From Desulfobulbaceae bacterium UBA5123 (GTDB taxonomy: Bacteria > Desulfobacterota > Desulfobulbia > Desulfobulbales > UBA5123): DNA of 5,685 nucleotides. The stretch spans positions 1-5,685 of the forward strand of contig DHYT01000067.1 in the NCBI GenBank assembly GCA_002415465.1, in the 5' to 3' direction. Positions 1-5,365 of the stretch are shown piece by piece. The notes below the pieces were generated by a model. That model saw only the letters and a list, made by a program, of their open reading frames with translations, did not search any database and was not told the DNA's origin. Made by a program: the position numbers and the translations under genes. Each line of letters begins with the position of its first letter. Positions within the stretch are counted from its first letter, which is position 1.

Positions 1-222
1 GCCTTCGAGATCCCCTTCCTGATGGTGGCGGCCGGCAAGGTTGGGCTGGTGCGGCGCAGCTACTTCGTGTCCAAGCGGAAATACGCCTACCTCTGTATCC
101 TCGTTCTTTCCTTTCTGCTCACCGTCGGCGATCCCTTCGCCACCGTTTTCCTCACCGTGCCCCTGATCGCCCTCTACGAGGCCGGGGTGCTGGTCATGCG
201 CATCTTTCTGCGCGAGTCGTAA
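1..222 (+). CDS. tatC: TatC, twin-arginine translocase receptor subunit (C-terminal fragment)
   Basis: This is the last 73 residues of TatC; the 5' part lies outside the window and the reading frame is open from base 1. TatC is the multi-spanning inner-membrane protein that binds twin-arginine signal peptides and, with TatA/TatB, exports folded proteins, often cofactor-containing redox enzymes. The fragment opens with AFEIPF, matching the conserved FE.P motif in the fourth membrane helix of the family (E3 here). It continues with a basic loop (RRSYFVSKRKYAY), a fifth helix at about 30-41, a short periplasmic loop containing the conserved aspartate (D44, in VGDPF), and a sixth helix at about 48-66 with the usual LYE.G pattern (E60). 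The usual double proline before that aspartate (TPPD in many homologues) reads TVGD here. It ends with TAA. No tatA or tatB is visible. Recognition is from remembered family motifs and is firm for the family. Confidence 0.9.
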   Translation, partial: AFEIPFLMVAAGKVGLVRRSYFVSKRKYAYLCILVLSFLLTVGDPFATVFLTVPLIALYEAGVLVMRIFLRES

Positions 223-287
223 GATTTTCTAAATATCCGTTCTTAGGGTTGATTGCGTGCCGCCCGCGCGCTGGTCGTCGCGTTGGC

Positions 288-317
288 TTGACTCCTGTTG
301 CCGGAAGCTGCTATTGT
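288..317 (+). promoter_or_regulatory. Candidate sigma70-type promoter for the rubredoxin/DUF2231 gene
   Basis: TTGACT at 288-293 matches five of six bases of the -35 consensus. TATTGT at 312-317 matches four of six of the -10 box. The spacer is 18 bp and a TG lies one base before the -10 (309-310), giving an extended -10. Transcription would start near 324 and leave a 5' leader of about 85 nt that includes the hairpin at 371-387. This is the best promoter-like pair in the 187-bp gap after tatC, but it is judged by eye only. Confidence 0.38.
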
Positions 318-370
318 GGGTTGGGTATTCGTTGCTGCCGTTATCCGGCGCGGCGGGGTGGGCTTGAACC

Positions 371-387
371 GGGGCGGTTGCCGCCCC
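371..387 (+). promoter_or_regulatory. Perfect 7-bp GC hairpin in the leader of the rubredoxin/DUF2231 gene
   Basis: GGGGCGG, TTG, CCGCCCC forms a seven-base-pair all-GC stem with a three-base loop. It ends 11 bases before the Shine-Dalgarno-like GGAGAG (399-404) and 22 bases before the ATG at 410. No T-run follows, so it is not an intrinsic terminator for tatC. It could be a leader structure that affects mRNA stability or translation, or a dyad binding site for a protein. The structure is directly visible; the role is unknown. Confidence 0.35.
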
Positions 388-409
388 ATCACGTAATCGG
401 AGAGAGCGG

Positions 410-1042
410 ATGAAAAAATGGCAGTGCAGGGTCTGTGGCTATATCCATGCCGGCAGTGAGCCGCCGGCGAAATGTCCTGTTTGCAGCGCCGATGCCAGCG
501 AGTTTTACGAGGTAGGGCCGGAGGGGGAAGCGCTGGCGTCCATGGTGGCCGGGAGGCCGACGACGGCGCCCGCCCCTGAAAAATCGTTGCTGGCCAAGGC
601 CTACGATGCGCTGACCGATCATATCTATGCAAACCATCTTCACCCGATCTCGGTGCATTTCCCCAACGGCGTTCTGCCCGCGGCGGTGATCTTTGTCGGC
701 CTGGCCATCTTCCTCAATCACGGCGGCCTGCAAGAGGCCGCCTACTACAACCTGATCTTTGTCGTTCTCACCATGCCGGTGGTGCTGTTCTCCGGCTATG
801 TTTCCTGGCACAAGCGATATAAGGGGGCGATGACCCGGAATTTCGCGATCAAGATCGGCTGCGCCGCAATCTGCACGGTGGCCGCAGTGGTGGCGGTGGC
901 CTGGCGCTACAGCGACCCGACGATCATGGCGGCCGGCGCGCCGGGGCGCTGGCTGTTTCTGCTGGTGAATGTGGTCATGCTGGCAACGGCTGGCCTTGCC
1001 GGCCATCTGGGCGGCAAGATGGTGTTTGACAACCGGTTGTAG
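410..1042 (+). CDS. Rubredoxin domain fused to a DUF2231 four-helix membrane domain
   Basis: The protein has 210 residues. Residues 1-35 are a rubrerythrin-type rubredoxin domain: C6-x2-C9-G and C22-P-x-C25, only 12 residues between the pairs, and aromatic residues at W4, Y11, F32 and Y33. Four cysteines of this kind bind one iron and carry single electrons. After a Pro/Ala-rich linker (about 36-58) comes a DUF2231-like membrane domain with its typical HP...HFP motif (H78, P79, H83, F84, P85) and helices near 88-103, 112-131, 147-165 and 180-199. Further histidines (H71, H76, H134, H199) could bind a cofactor such as haem, but that is inference. With no signal peptide, the rubredoxin domain should face the cytoplasm. 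The ATG at 410 follows GGAGAG at 399-404, leaving five bases between. It is preceded by tatC on the same strand but has its own candidate promoter. A membrane-anchored electron carrier, perhaps in oxidative-stress or respiratory electron flow, is the likeliest role; the partners are unknown. Confidence 0.88.
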   Translation: MKKWQCRVCGYIHAGSEPPAKCPVCSADASEFYEVGPEGEALASMVAGRPTTAPAPEKSLLAKAYDALTDHIYANHLHPISVHFPNGVLPAAVIFVGLAIFLNHGGLQEAAYYNLIFVVLTMPVVLFSGYVSWHKRYKGAMTRNFAIKIGCAAICTVAAVVAVAWRYSDPTIMAAGAPGRWLFLLVNVVMLATAGLAGHLGGKMVFDNRL

Positions 1043-1061
1043 CCGGGGCGGCTTCCGGCTT
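1041..1061. terminator. Weak hairpin between the convergent rubredoxin/DUF2231 and lapA genes
   Basis: AGCCGG (1041-1046) pairs with CCGGCT (1055-1060) across an eight-base loop, overlapping the stop codon of the + strand gene and ending just before the lapA stop codon at 1064-1066. Only TGTT follows on the + strand and no T-run follows on the minus strand, so it is a poor intrinsic terminator. It may merely slow the polymerase or block 3' exonucleases. Confidence 0.25.
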
Positions 1062-1063
1062 GT

Positions 1064-1276
1064 TCAACCGTTGGCTTTCCCCTTGCGATACCTGTGGTAA
1101 CCGTGCAGGAGCCATCCGATCAGGATGCCCATGGCCAGCAGCAGGAAGATGAGCAGGGAGCGGGAAACGCGGGCCGACCAGAACAGGAATTGGATTTCCA
1201 CGACCGCCACGTTTTGGAAGACGAAGAGGACGGTCAGGCCGCTGAGAAGAAGAAAGAGAACCAGTTTGTAATTCAC
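1064..1276 (-). CDS. lapA: LapA-domain (DUF1049) small inner-membrane protein
   Basis: From the GTG at 1276 this encodes 70 residues with two membrane helices, about residues 4-21 and 33-54, and a basic C-terminal tail (HRYRKGK). The loop between them carries the family pattern QN...V.I.F.FW, followed by a Leu-rich second helix ending IGWLL. This matches the lipopolysaccharide assembly protein A domain. In E. coli LapA, with LapB, is linked to LPS assembly and to control of LpxC; many short homologues have no tested role. An upstream in-frame ATG at 1321 would add 15 residues (MQRAKQAAVLQEETS), but it has no ribosome binding site and lies against the terminator hairpin. The GTG follows AAGAGGA with seven bases between, so I prefer it. 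The Shine-Dalgarno can fold into a small hairpin (GAGG-AAA-CCTC, 1278-1288). The gene lies 110 bp downstream of the GH13 gene on the same strand and converges with the rubredoxin/DUF2231 gene. No neighbouring lapB is visible. Confidence 0.83.
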   Translation of the reverse strand: MNYKLVLFLLLSGLTVLFVFQNVAVVEIQFLFWSARVSRSLLIFLLLAMGILIGWLLHGYHRYRKGKANG

Positions 1277-1297
1277 GGAGGTTTCCTCTTGTAAGAC

Positions 1298-1320
1298 TGC
1301 AGCCTGTTTTGCGCGCTGCA
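1298..1320. repeat. 6-bp inverted repeat with 11-bp spacer upstream of lapA
   Basis: TGCAGC (1298-1303) and GCTGCA (1315-1320) form a perfect dyad with 11 bases between, 22 bases upstream of the lapA GTG. The size suits a small operator or a leader stem-loop. Six-base arms arise often by chance in GC-rich DNA, so this is a candidate only. Confidence 0.22.
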
Positions 1321-1324
1321 TATG

Positions 1325-1361
1325 AGTCGGCCGCTCCCCAACGGGAGGGCCGGCTTTTTTT
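1325..1361 (+). terminator. Strong intrinsic terminator pointing along the + strand
   Basis: Bases 1325-1338 pair with 1343-1355. The inner stem is CTCCC/GGGAG with loop CAAC. After one bulged G (1333) the outer stem of eight pairs continues, including one G-T wobble. Seven T residues follow (1355-1361). The order GC-rich stem then T-run is the textbook rho-independent form for + strand transcription. Read on the minus strand the hairpin is followed by ACTCATATG, not a T-run, so it would work poorly for the GH13 gene. The nearest + strand gene ends at 1042, and lapA lies between on the opposite strand, so transcripts stopping here would be antisense to lapA. Confidence 0.78.
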
Positions 1362-1386
1362 GGGCCGAAGGCCGCAGGTTAAGGGG

Positions 1387-3330
1387 TTACATGTTCACCA
1401 GCACCATGAACTGATACGGCTCCATCACCAGGCTCTCCATGGCGACGATGGATTTGCCGGACATCAGGTCCGTGAAGGTCTTCCGCATCCCGAGCAGCCG
1501 CAGATGGCTTCCCGGCACCGTTTGCGCCTCCGCCGAGAAGTTGGCCAGGCAGAGGGCGGACTGATCTTCGCCGTGTCTGAAATAGCCCAGCAGGGCCTTG
1601 TTTTTCGGATCGATGATTTCCGTGTTGGAGCCGCCGAACACCTTGTGTTGCTGGCGCAGCTGGATGACCCGCAGGATGCCGTGGAAGATGGTGCCGATCA
1701 CCGAACCCGGCTCGAAGCGCTCTTCCGCCTTTTTCCAATCGAAGAACGGCCGATGCACCCAGCGGTTGTCGCCGGCCTTGGCGCTGTCTTCCCTGAAGCC
1801 GTAATCGTTGAGGGCGCCGAGGGCATCGCCGAGGTAGATCATCGGGATGCCGCCGATGGTCGCGATGATGCCATGCAGGAGCAGGATGCGGCCAATGGCC
1901 AGCGCAACGAGGGGTTCGTCCTGTTCGGTCAGCGCCTTTTCGAGGCCGCAGAGCGAGGCGGTGGTGCCGCAAATCCTGGCATCGTTGGTGGCGAGGTCTT
2001 CCTGGAAGGTGAGGCCGACGGCAAAGGAGTCCTGGAAGCGGTTGGAATAAAAATCGTTGAGAAAGCGGCGGTGATCCTGGGGGACGATCCGCAGGGCGGC
2101 GGCGTCTTCGTCGGAAAACGTCCAGCCGATGTCATCATGGCAGCGGATATAGTTTACCCAGGTACAGCCTCCGGGGATGGCGAAACGCCGCGCAAGGGAG
2201 TAATGGAGCAGGCTGGTGTCCCTGGTTGCCATCGACTCCCAGAGCAGCGCCATCATGAGCGGATTGTACGAGATCTGGCACTCCTGCGGGTGGATGTAGC
2301 GGGCGACCTCGTCTGGATGGACGATCGCCTCTGATTTGAAAACCATGGCCGGCGCCACCACGTTGACGATGGCGTTGAACGCCTGGATGATCATGTGGGC
2401 CTCGGGCAGGTTCTGGCAGTTGGTGCCCTTTTTCTTCCAGAGAAAGGCGACCGCGTCCAGGCGCAGCACCTCGATGCCGGTGTTGGCGAGAAACAGCATC
2501 TCCTGGGCCATGCGGTTGAACACATCCGGATTTTCGTAGTTCAGATCCCACTGGAAATTGTTGAAGGTGGTCCAGACCCAGCGGCGGATCTTGCTGCGGT
2601 AAGTGAAGCAGCCCGGATGATCGTCCGGGAAGATGGCCAGGATGCTTTTCTCGTATTCGTCCGGTTCGCTGCGGTTGCTGAACATCCGGTACAGGTTTTG
2701 GTATTCCTCCTCCCCGGCCAGGGCGCGTCTTGCCCAGTCGTGTTCGTCCGAGGTGTGGTTGAAGACAAAATCAAGCACCAGGCTGATCCCCCGCTGTCGG
2801 AGTTCCGTCGCGATTTCCCGGAGTTCGTCAATGGTGCCCAGGCGCTCGTTGACCGCCCGATAGTCGCTGATGGCGTAGCCGCCGTCGTTATCCCCCTCCG
2901 GGCACTTGAAGGGCGGCATGAGATGGAGCATGGTGATGCCGAGTTCCGCCAGGTAGGGGATGCGTTTGCGCAGGCCGTGCAGGTCGCCGGCAAAGAGATC
3001 GATATAGCACATGGCGCCGACCATGCGGTTGGATTCAAACCAGCCGGGGTCGATGAGGCGGGCCGCATCCAGCGCCTTGAGGCTTGCCGACCGTTCAAGC
3101 CACGCCTTGGTCATGCCGGTGAGCAGCTCTTCCAGGTGGTAGAAGAAGTCGTAATTGGTGGCGTAGAGGTGGAACAGGATATTGAACAGCCGCGGGAACT
3201 CCTTCTGCAGCCGGCCGAGATAGAGTTGCCATTCGCCGGCGTCAACCCCTTGGGCAAGCTGTTCAAGCTTTGGCAGGAGCCGGTCCAGAGAGCGCCGCGC
3301 CTGTGCCGCGGTCCAGGTGTTTTGGGTCAT
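1387..3330 (-). CDS. Amylosucrase-like glycoside hydrolase family 13 enzyme
   Basis: The protein has 647 residues, close to Neisseria polysaccharea amylosucrase (about 636), and resembles it along its whole length as I remember that sequence. Amylosucrase (GH13 subfamily 4) takes glucose from sucrose to lengthen alpha-1,4-glucan, releasing fructose; close relatives only hydrolyse sucrose. Residues 1-100 form the typical helical N-terminal region, followed by the (beta/alpha)8 barrel and a C-terminal beta domain from about 545. The four GH13 regions are present: DFVFNH (187-192), LRLDAVAF (289-296, nucleophile D292), FKSEAIV (331-337, acid/base E334) and IRCHDD (395-400, stabiliser D399). D149 and Y152 in NDGGY, and R523 in DNRW, correspond to residues lining the sucrose glucosyl site. 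The usual GDE.G after the seventh strand reads GDALG (A503). There is no signal peptide, so it should be cytoplasmic. The ATG follows GAGGA with five bases between and starts 58 bp after marC. No sucrose transporter or fructokinase is visible. The family is sure; sucrose specificity is likely but untested. Confidence 0.92.
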   Translation of the reverse strand: MTQNTWTAAQARRSLDRLLPKLEQLAQGVDAGEWQLYLGRLQKEFPRLFNILFHLYATNYDFFYHLEELLTGMTKAWLERSASLKALDAARLIDPGWFESNRMVGAMCYIDLFAGDLHGLRKRIPYLAELGITMLHLMPPFKCPEGDNDGGYAISDYRAVNERLGTIDELREIATELRQRGISLVLDFVFNHTSDEHDWARRALAGEEEYQNLYRMFSNRSEPDEYEKSILAIFPDDHPGCFTYRSKIRRWVWTTFNNFQWDLNYENPDVFNRMAQEMLFLANTGIEVLRLDAVAFLWKKKGTNCQNLPEAHMIIQAFNAIVNVVAPAMVFKSEAIVHPDEVARYIHPQECQISYNPLMMALLWESMATRDTSLLHYSLARRFAIPGGCTWVNYIRCHDDIGWTFSDEDAAALRIVPQDHRRFLNDFYSNRFQDSFAVGLTFQEDLATNDARICGTTASLCGLEKALTEQDEPLVALAIGRILLLHGIIATIGGIPMIYLGDALGALNDYGFREDSAKAGDNRWVHRPFFDWKKAEERFEPGSVIGTIFHGILRVIQLRQQHKVFGGSNTEIIDPKNKALLGYFRHGEDQSALCLANFSAEAQTVPGSHLRLLGMRKTFTDLMSGKSIVAMESLVMEPYQFMVLVNM

Positions 3331-3388
3331 GCAATTCCTCAGGATGTATACCGACGTGAGCCGGAGGGGCGGCCACCGGTGATGAATC

Positions 3389-4030
3389 TCAGCCGCCCAG
3401 AACCGGAAAGAGCTGCTTGAGGCCGTTGGCGATGAACTCCACCCCCACCGCGGCCATGATCAGGCCCATGAGCCGGGTCACCACGTTGATGCCGGTCTTG
3501 CCGAGCAGGCGGGAGATGGCCGGGGCCAGCCGGAAGGCCAGGGCGGTGAGGACGACCATGCTCATGATCACGCAGGCCAGCAAAAGATAGTGAGCGGCCG
3601 AGGGGGAGCGCTGGGCGTAAAGGATCACGGTGCTGATCGCGCCGGGCCCGGCCAGCAGCGGCGTACCCAGCGGCACCACGGTGACGTTGTCGCGTTCGGC
3701 CGAGTCGCGCTCCTCCTCTTCGGTCTGCCGCACGTGGCTCATCTTGGCATGCAGCATGGAGATGGCCATCAGCAGGATGAGGATGCCGCCGCCCACCCGG
3801 AAGGAGCCCACCGTGATCCCGAAGAAGCGCAGGATGGTTTCGCCGCTGAACAGCACCACGAGCAGGATCACCCCCATGGAGATGGCGGCCATCAGGCCGT
3901 TTTTGTTGCGCTGCGGCGCGCCCTGGTCAACGGTGAGGTTGATGAAGATGGGGATCGCGCCCACCGGATTGATGATCGCCAGCAGGGCGGCAAAAAACTT
4001 GAGGTATTCGCTGAGATTGCCAGCTTCCAT
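3389..4030 (-). CDS. MarC/UPF0056 family inner-membrane protein
   Basis: The product has 213 residues and about six membrane helices, near 8-30, 47-65, 74-95, 118-140, 146-168 and 185-204, separated by a charged loop (about 98-115, rich in Glu and Arg). Family marks are NPVGAIPIF in the first helix (21-29) and PLLAGPGAIST (123-133) in the fourth. MarC was named after the multiple antibiotic resistance locus but has no proven part in resistance; the family is related to the LysE-type transporter group, and its substrates are mostly unknown. The ATG at 4030 is chosen because the family's N-terminus begins about there and AAAGG lies five bases upstream. The frame stays open further upstream through the DUF502 gene but has no family similarity there. 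It begins 35 bp after the DUF502 stop and ends 58 bp before the GH13 start, so shared transcription is likely. No symbol is given because marC proper and its paralogues cannot be told apart here. Confidence 0.9.
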   Translation of the reverse strand: MEAGNLSEYLKFFAALLAIINPVGAIPIFINLTVDQGAPQRNKNGLMAAISMGVILLVVLFSGETILRFFGITVGSFRVGGGILILLMAISMLHAKMSHVRQTEEEERDSAERDNVTVVPLGTPLLAGPGAISTVILYAQRSPSAAHYLLLACVIMSMVVLTALAFRLAPAISRLLGKTGINVVTRLMGLIMAAVGVEFIANGLKQLFPVLGG

Positions 4031-4065
4031 GGGGGCCTTTGGGGTGAGAGGGTTTCCGCCCGGAT

Positions 4066-4692
4066 TCAGCTTGACGGCGTGGTTGCCGCCGGGCGCGGCT
4101 GGTGTTCCTTTTCGATGATGCCCGCGGTCATCACAAAGCGCATCGCCTGTTCCATGGGCATGTCGATGGGGGTAAGCCGGTCGGCGGGGACCAGGGCCGT
4201 ATAGCCGCCGATCTGGTAGCTCAGCGGGAAATAGACCGCCACCTTCTGGTCGGCGATATCGTTTTTGAGGAACGAGAGATCCCGCTTGGTGATAAAGCCC
4301 AGCAGGGTCATGTCGTTGGCAAAGGTGTACGCCACCACCTGGCGCGGGCTCTTGCCCTGGCCTTCCAGCAGAAAGGAAAGGAACTCGCGGGTGGCGCCGT
4401 AGATGCTCTTGACCAGCGGCACCCGGTAGATGATCTGCTCGAAGCGGCGGGCGATGGCCTTGATCAGCACCGACTCCATCAGCACCCCGACCAGAAAGAT
4501 CATCAGCAGGCTGGCCGCCACCCCCATGCCGGGCCGGTACCATCGTTCCGGGAGAAGGATCTGCAGGATGGAGCCGAAAAAGCCTTCCGCAGCGCCCATG
4601 ACCCAGAAGAAGAGGTACACCGTGGCGGTGATCGGCAGCAGGGCGATGAGGCCGGTGAGAAAGGTTTTGTTGATGGTGCGGACGGAGAACAT
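4066..4692 (-). CDS. DUF502 family membrane protein
   Basis: This is a 208-residue protein of the DUF502 (COG2928) family. Two membrane helices lie near 11-32 (FLTGLIALLPITATVYLFFW) and 55-75 (GMGVAASLLMIFLVGVL). They are followed by the family segment RRFEQIIYRVPLVKSIYGATREF (in two parts, about 82-104). A soluble C-terminal region holds a block equivalent to the family's VPREDVIELDMSVEDA, here VPADRLTPIDMPMEQAMRFV (168-187). The function of the family is unknown; many bacterial and plant members exist. The ATG at 4692 gives the usual length and N-terminus. A GTG at 4788 in the same frame would add 32 polar residues unlike the family and has no clear ribosome binding site. The only Shine-Dalgarno-like sequence, AAAGGA, sits 12 bases before the ATG and can pair with CCTTT next to it, so start efficiency may be low. 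It is the first gene of the probable DUF502-MarC-GH13 transcription unit. Confidence 0.88.
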   Translation of the reverse strand: MFSVRTINKTFLTGLIALLPITATVYLFFWVMGAAEGFFGSILQILLPERWYRPGMGVAASLLMIFLVGVLMESVLIKAIARRFEQIIYRVPLVKSIYGATREFLSFLLEGQGKSPRQVVAYTFANDMTLLGFITKRDLSFLKNDIADQKVAVYFPLSYQIGGYTALVPADRLTPIDMPMEQAMRFVMTAGIIEKEHQPRPAATTPSS

Positions 4693-4696
4693 GCCG

Positions 4697-4710
4697 AAAG
4701 GTGGTCCTTT
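4697..4710 (-). promoter_or_regulatory. Small hairpin covering the DUF502 ribosome binding site
   Basis: On the minus strand AAAGG-ACCA-CCTTT forms a five-base-pair stem with a four-base loop, four bases upstream of the DUF502 ATG. The AAAGG is the only Shine-Dalgarno-like sequence for that start. Pairing could hide it, or bring it closer to the ATG if ribosomes bind the single-stranded form. The stem is short and AT-containing, so it may be insignificant. Confidence 0.22.
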
Positions 4711-4797
4711 TGCCTGATGAGTGAATGGGGCTTGCTTTGCCGGGCAGCCGTTCAAGCGGCCGCCGTTTTTCCCTGACTGTAAATTCACCTATATCGC

Positions 4798-4826
4798 AAA
4801 AATTAGCAAGCCGCAGGGGCTTTTTT
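4798..4826. terminator. Probable bidirectional terminator between the LEA14-like and DUF502 genes
   Basis: AAGCC (4808-4812) and GGCTT (4818-4822) form a five-base-pair stem with loop GCAGG. On the + strand the stem runs directly into six T residues (4821-4826). On the minus strand it is followed by GCTAA and then five T residues (complement of 4798-4802). The minus-strand reading would end the LEA14-like transcript 57-85 bases after its stop at 4883 and separate it from the DUF502 unit. The stem is short, so termination may be partial. No + strand gene needs it nearby. Confidence 0.48.
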
Positions 4827-4882
4827 CCTTTCCGGCCGAGGATGCCGGAGCGAGAGGGCCGGATTGCCGGCGGATGATTGCC

Positions 4883-5365
4883 TTAACGATTGCGGAAGAG
4901 TTCCGGCGGCAGCGTGAACTCCCCCCGGGTGGTGAAGCAGAGGTCGATAATCGTCGGCCCGGCGATCTTGCCGGTAATCTCGTAGGGGAGCTTGTTGGCC
5001 GATTTGTTGTTGAAGACGTCGATCGCCTGCCGCGCGACATCAAACAGGGGAATGCTCACCGGTATCGCCACGATTGCTTCGCCAAAACGCGGGATGCTGC
5101 CGGCAACGTCGCTCACCCCGCTGGCAAAGCGTTTGCCCTGCACATCCATGCGGATCGACACCCCGTTGTATTCCAGCGGCAGGTCGTTGGGGTTCTGCAC
5201 GCGCAGCTTCAGCAGCATCCGCAACTCCAACCCCTCCCCCTTAAGCGGCTCAACCCCGGCCAGTTTCACGGCAAAGGGTTCGCGGTACTGAAGGGCGGCG
5301 CAGCCGCCAAGCAGCAGCGCAGCAAGGGTGAGAAATACGAACAATGCGCTTCGACTGGTTGGCAT
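4883..5365 (-). CDS. LEA14-like (WHy-domain) lipoprotein
   Basis: The protein has 160 residues and begins with a lipoprotein signal: basic start (MPTSR), hydrophobic stretch 7-20 and lipobox L19-G20-G21-C22, so C22 should be lipidated by Lgt and cleaved by LspA. Residues 30-155 resemble the LEA_2/WHy (water stress and hypersensitive response) domain, a small beta-sandwich. It shows the hallmark NPN (58-60) after a hydrophobic strand (LLKLRVQ), then PLEYNGVSIRMDVQGKRFASG, with a second repeat-like strand set ending near 148. In plants LEA14 proteins are linked to desiccation; bacterial ones are mostly untested. The residue after C22 is Ala, not Asp, which in enterobacterial rules favours transport to the outer membrane. 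The ATG follows GGAGA with seven bases between. It lies 132 bp after the HigA stop, with no convincing promoter seen in that gap, and a terminator-like hairpin follows the gene. The family is quite sure; the role is unknown. Confidence 0.87.
   Translation of the reverse strand: MPTSRSALFVFLTLAALLLGGCAALQYREPFAVKLAGVEPLKGEGLELRMLLKLRVQNPNDLPLEYNGVSIRMDVQGKRFASGVSDVAGSIPRFGEAIVAIPVSIPLFDVARQAIDVFNNKSANKLPYEITGKIAGPTIIDLCFTTRGEFTLPPELFRNR

Noticed and set aside
284..301. Sigma54-type promoter (TGGC...TTGC)
   Set aside because: GG and GC are 13 bases apart rather than the required 10, so the elements do not fit; the overlapping sigma70-type pair is better.
933..944. 12-bp perfect palindrome CCGGCGCGCCGG
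   Set aside because: It lies inside the DUF2231 coding region and is produced by Ala-Gly-Ala-Pro codons in GC-rich DNA; there is no sign of a site function.
1277..1321. ATG at 1321 as the lapA start
   Set aside because: There is no Shine-Dalgarno before it, it lies directly beside the terminator hairpin, and the GTG at 1276 has a well-spaced AAGAGGA and gives the usual family N-terminus.
3331..3388. Promoter (TATACA as -10) or terminator between MarC and the GH13 gene
   Set aside because: No acceptable -35 lies 16-18 bases upstream of TATACA, and the only dyads (CACCGGTG and CCGG pairs) lack a following T-run.
1309..3420. Long + strand open frames (1309-2334 and 2395-3420, 341 codons each) opposite the GH13 gene
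   Set aside because: They lie antisense to a gene with full catalytic motifs, their translations are low-complexity and rich in Gly, Glu, Val, His and Ala with no family motif, and they arise from GC-rich codon bias on the other strand.
4031..4543. N-terminal extension of the MarC frame upstream of 4030
   Set aside because: The extension runs through the DUF502 gene in another frame, is Gly/Pro/Arg-rich without membrane helices, and MarC family proteins start near residue MEAGNLSEYL.
4693..4788. GTG at 4788 as the DUF502 start, adding 32 residues
   Set aside because: The added residues are polar and unlike the family, no ribosome binding site precedes the GTG, and the region overlaps the upstream non-coding stretch next to the terminator hairpin.
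4782..4806. AT-rich patch upstream of DUF502 as a promoter
   Set aside because: TATAGG and TTTACA resemble -10 boxes, but no -35 sits at proper spacing. The AT-richness is explained in part by the terminator T-tracts.
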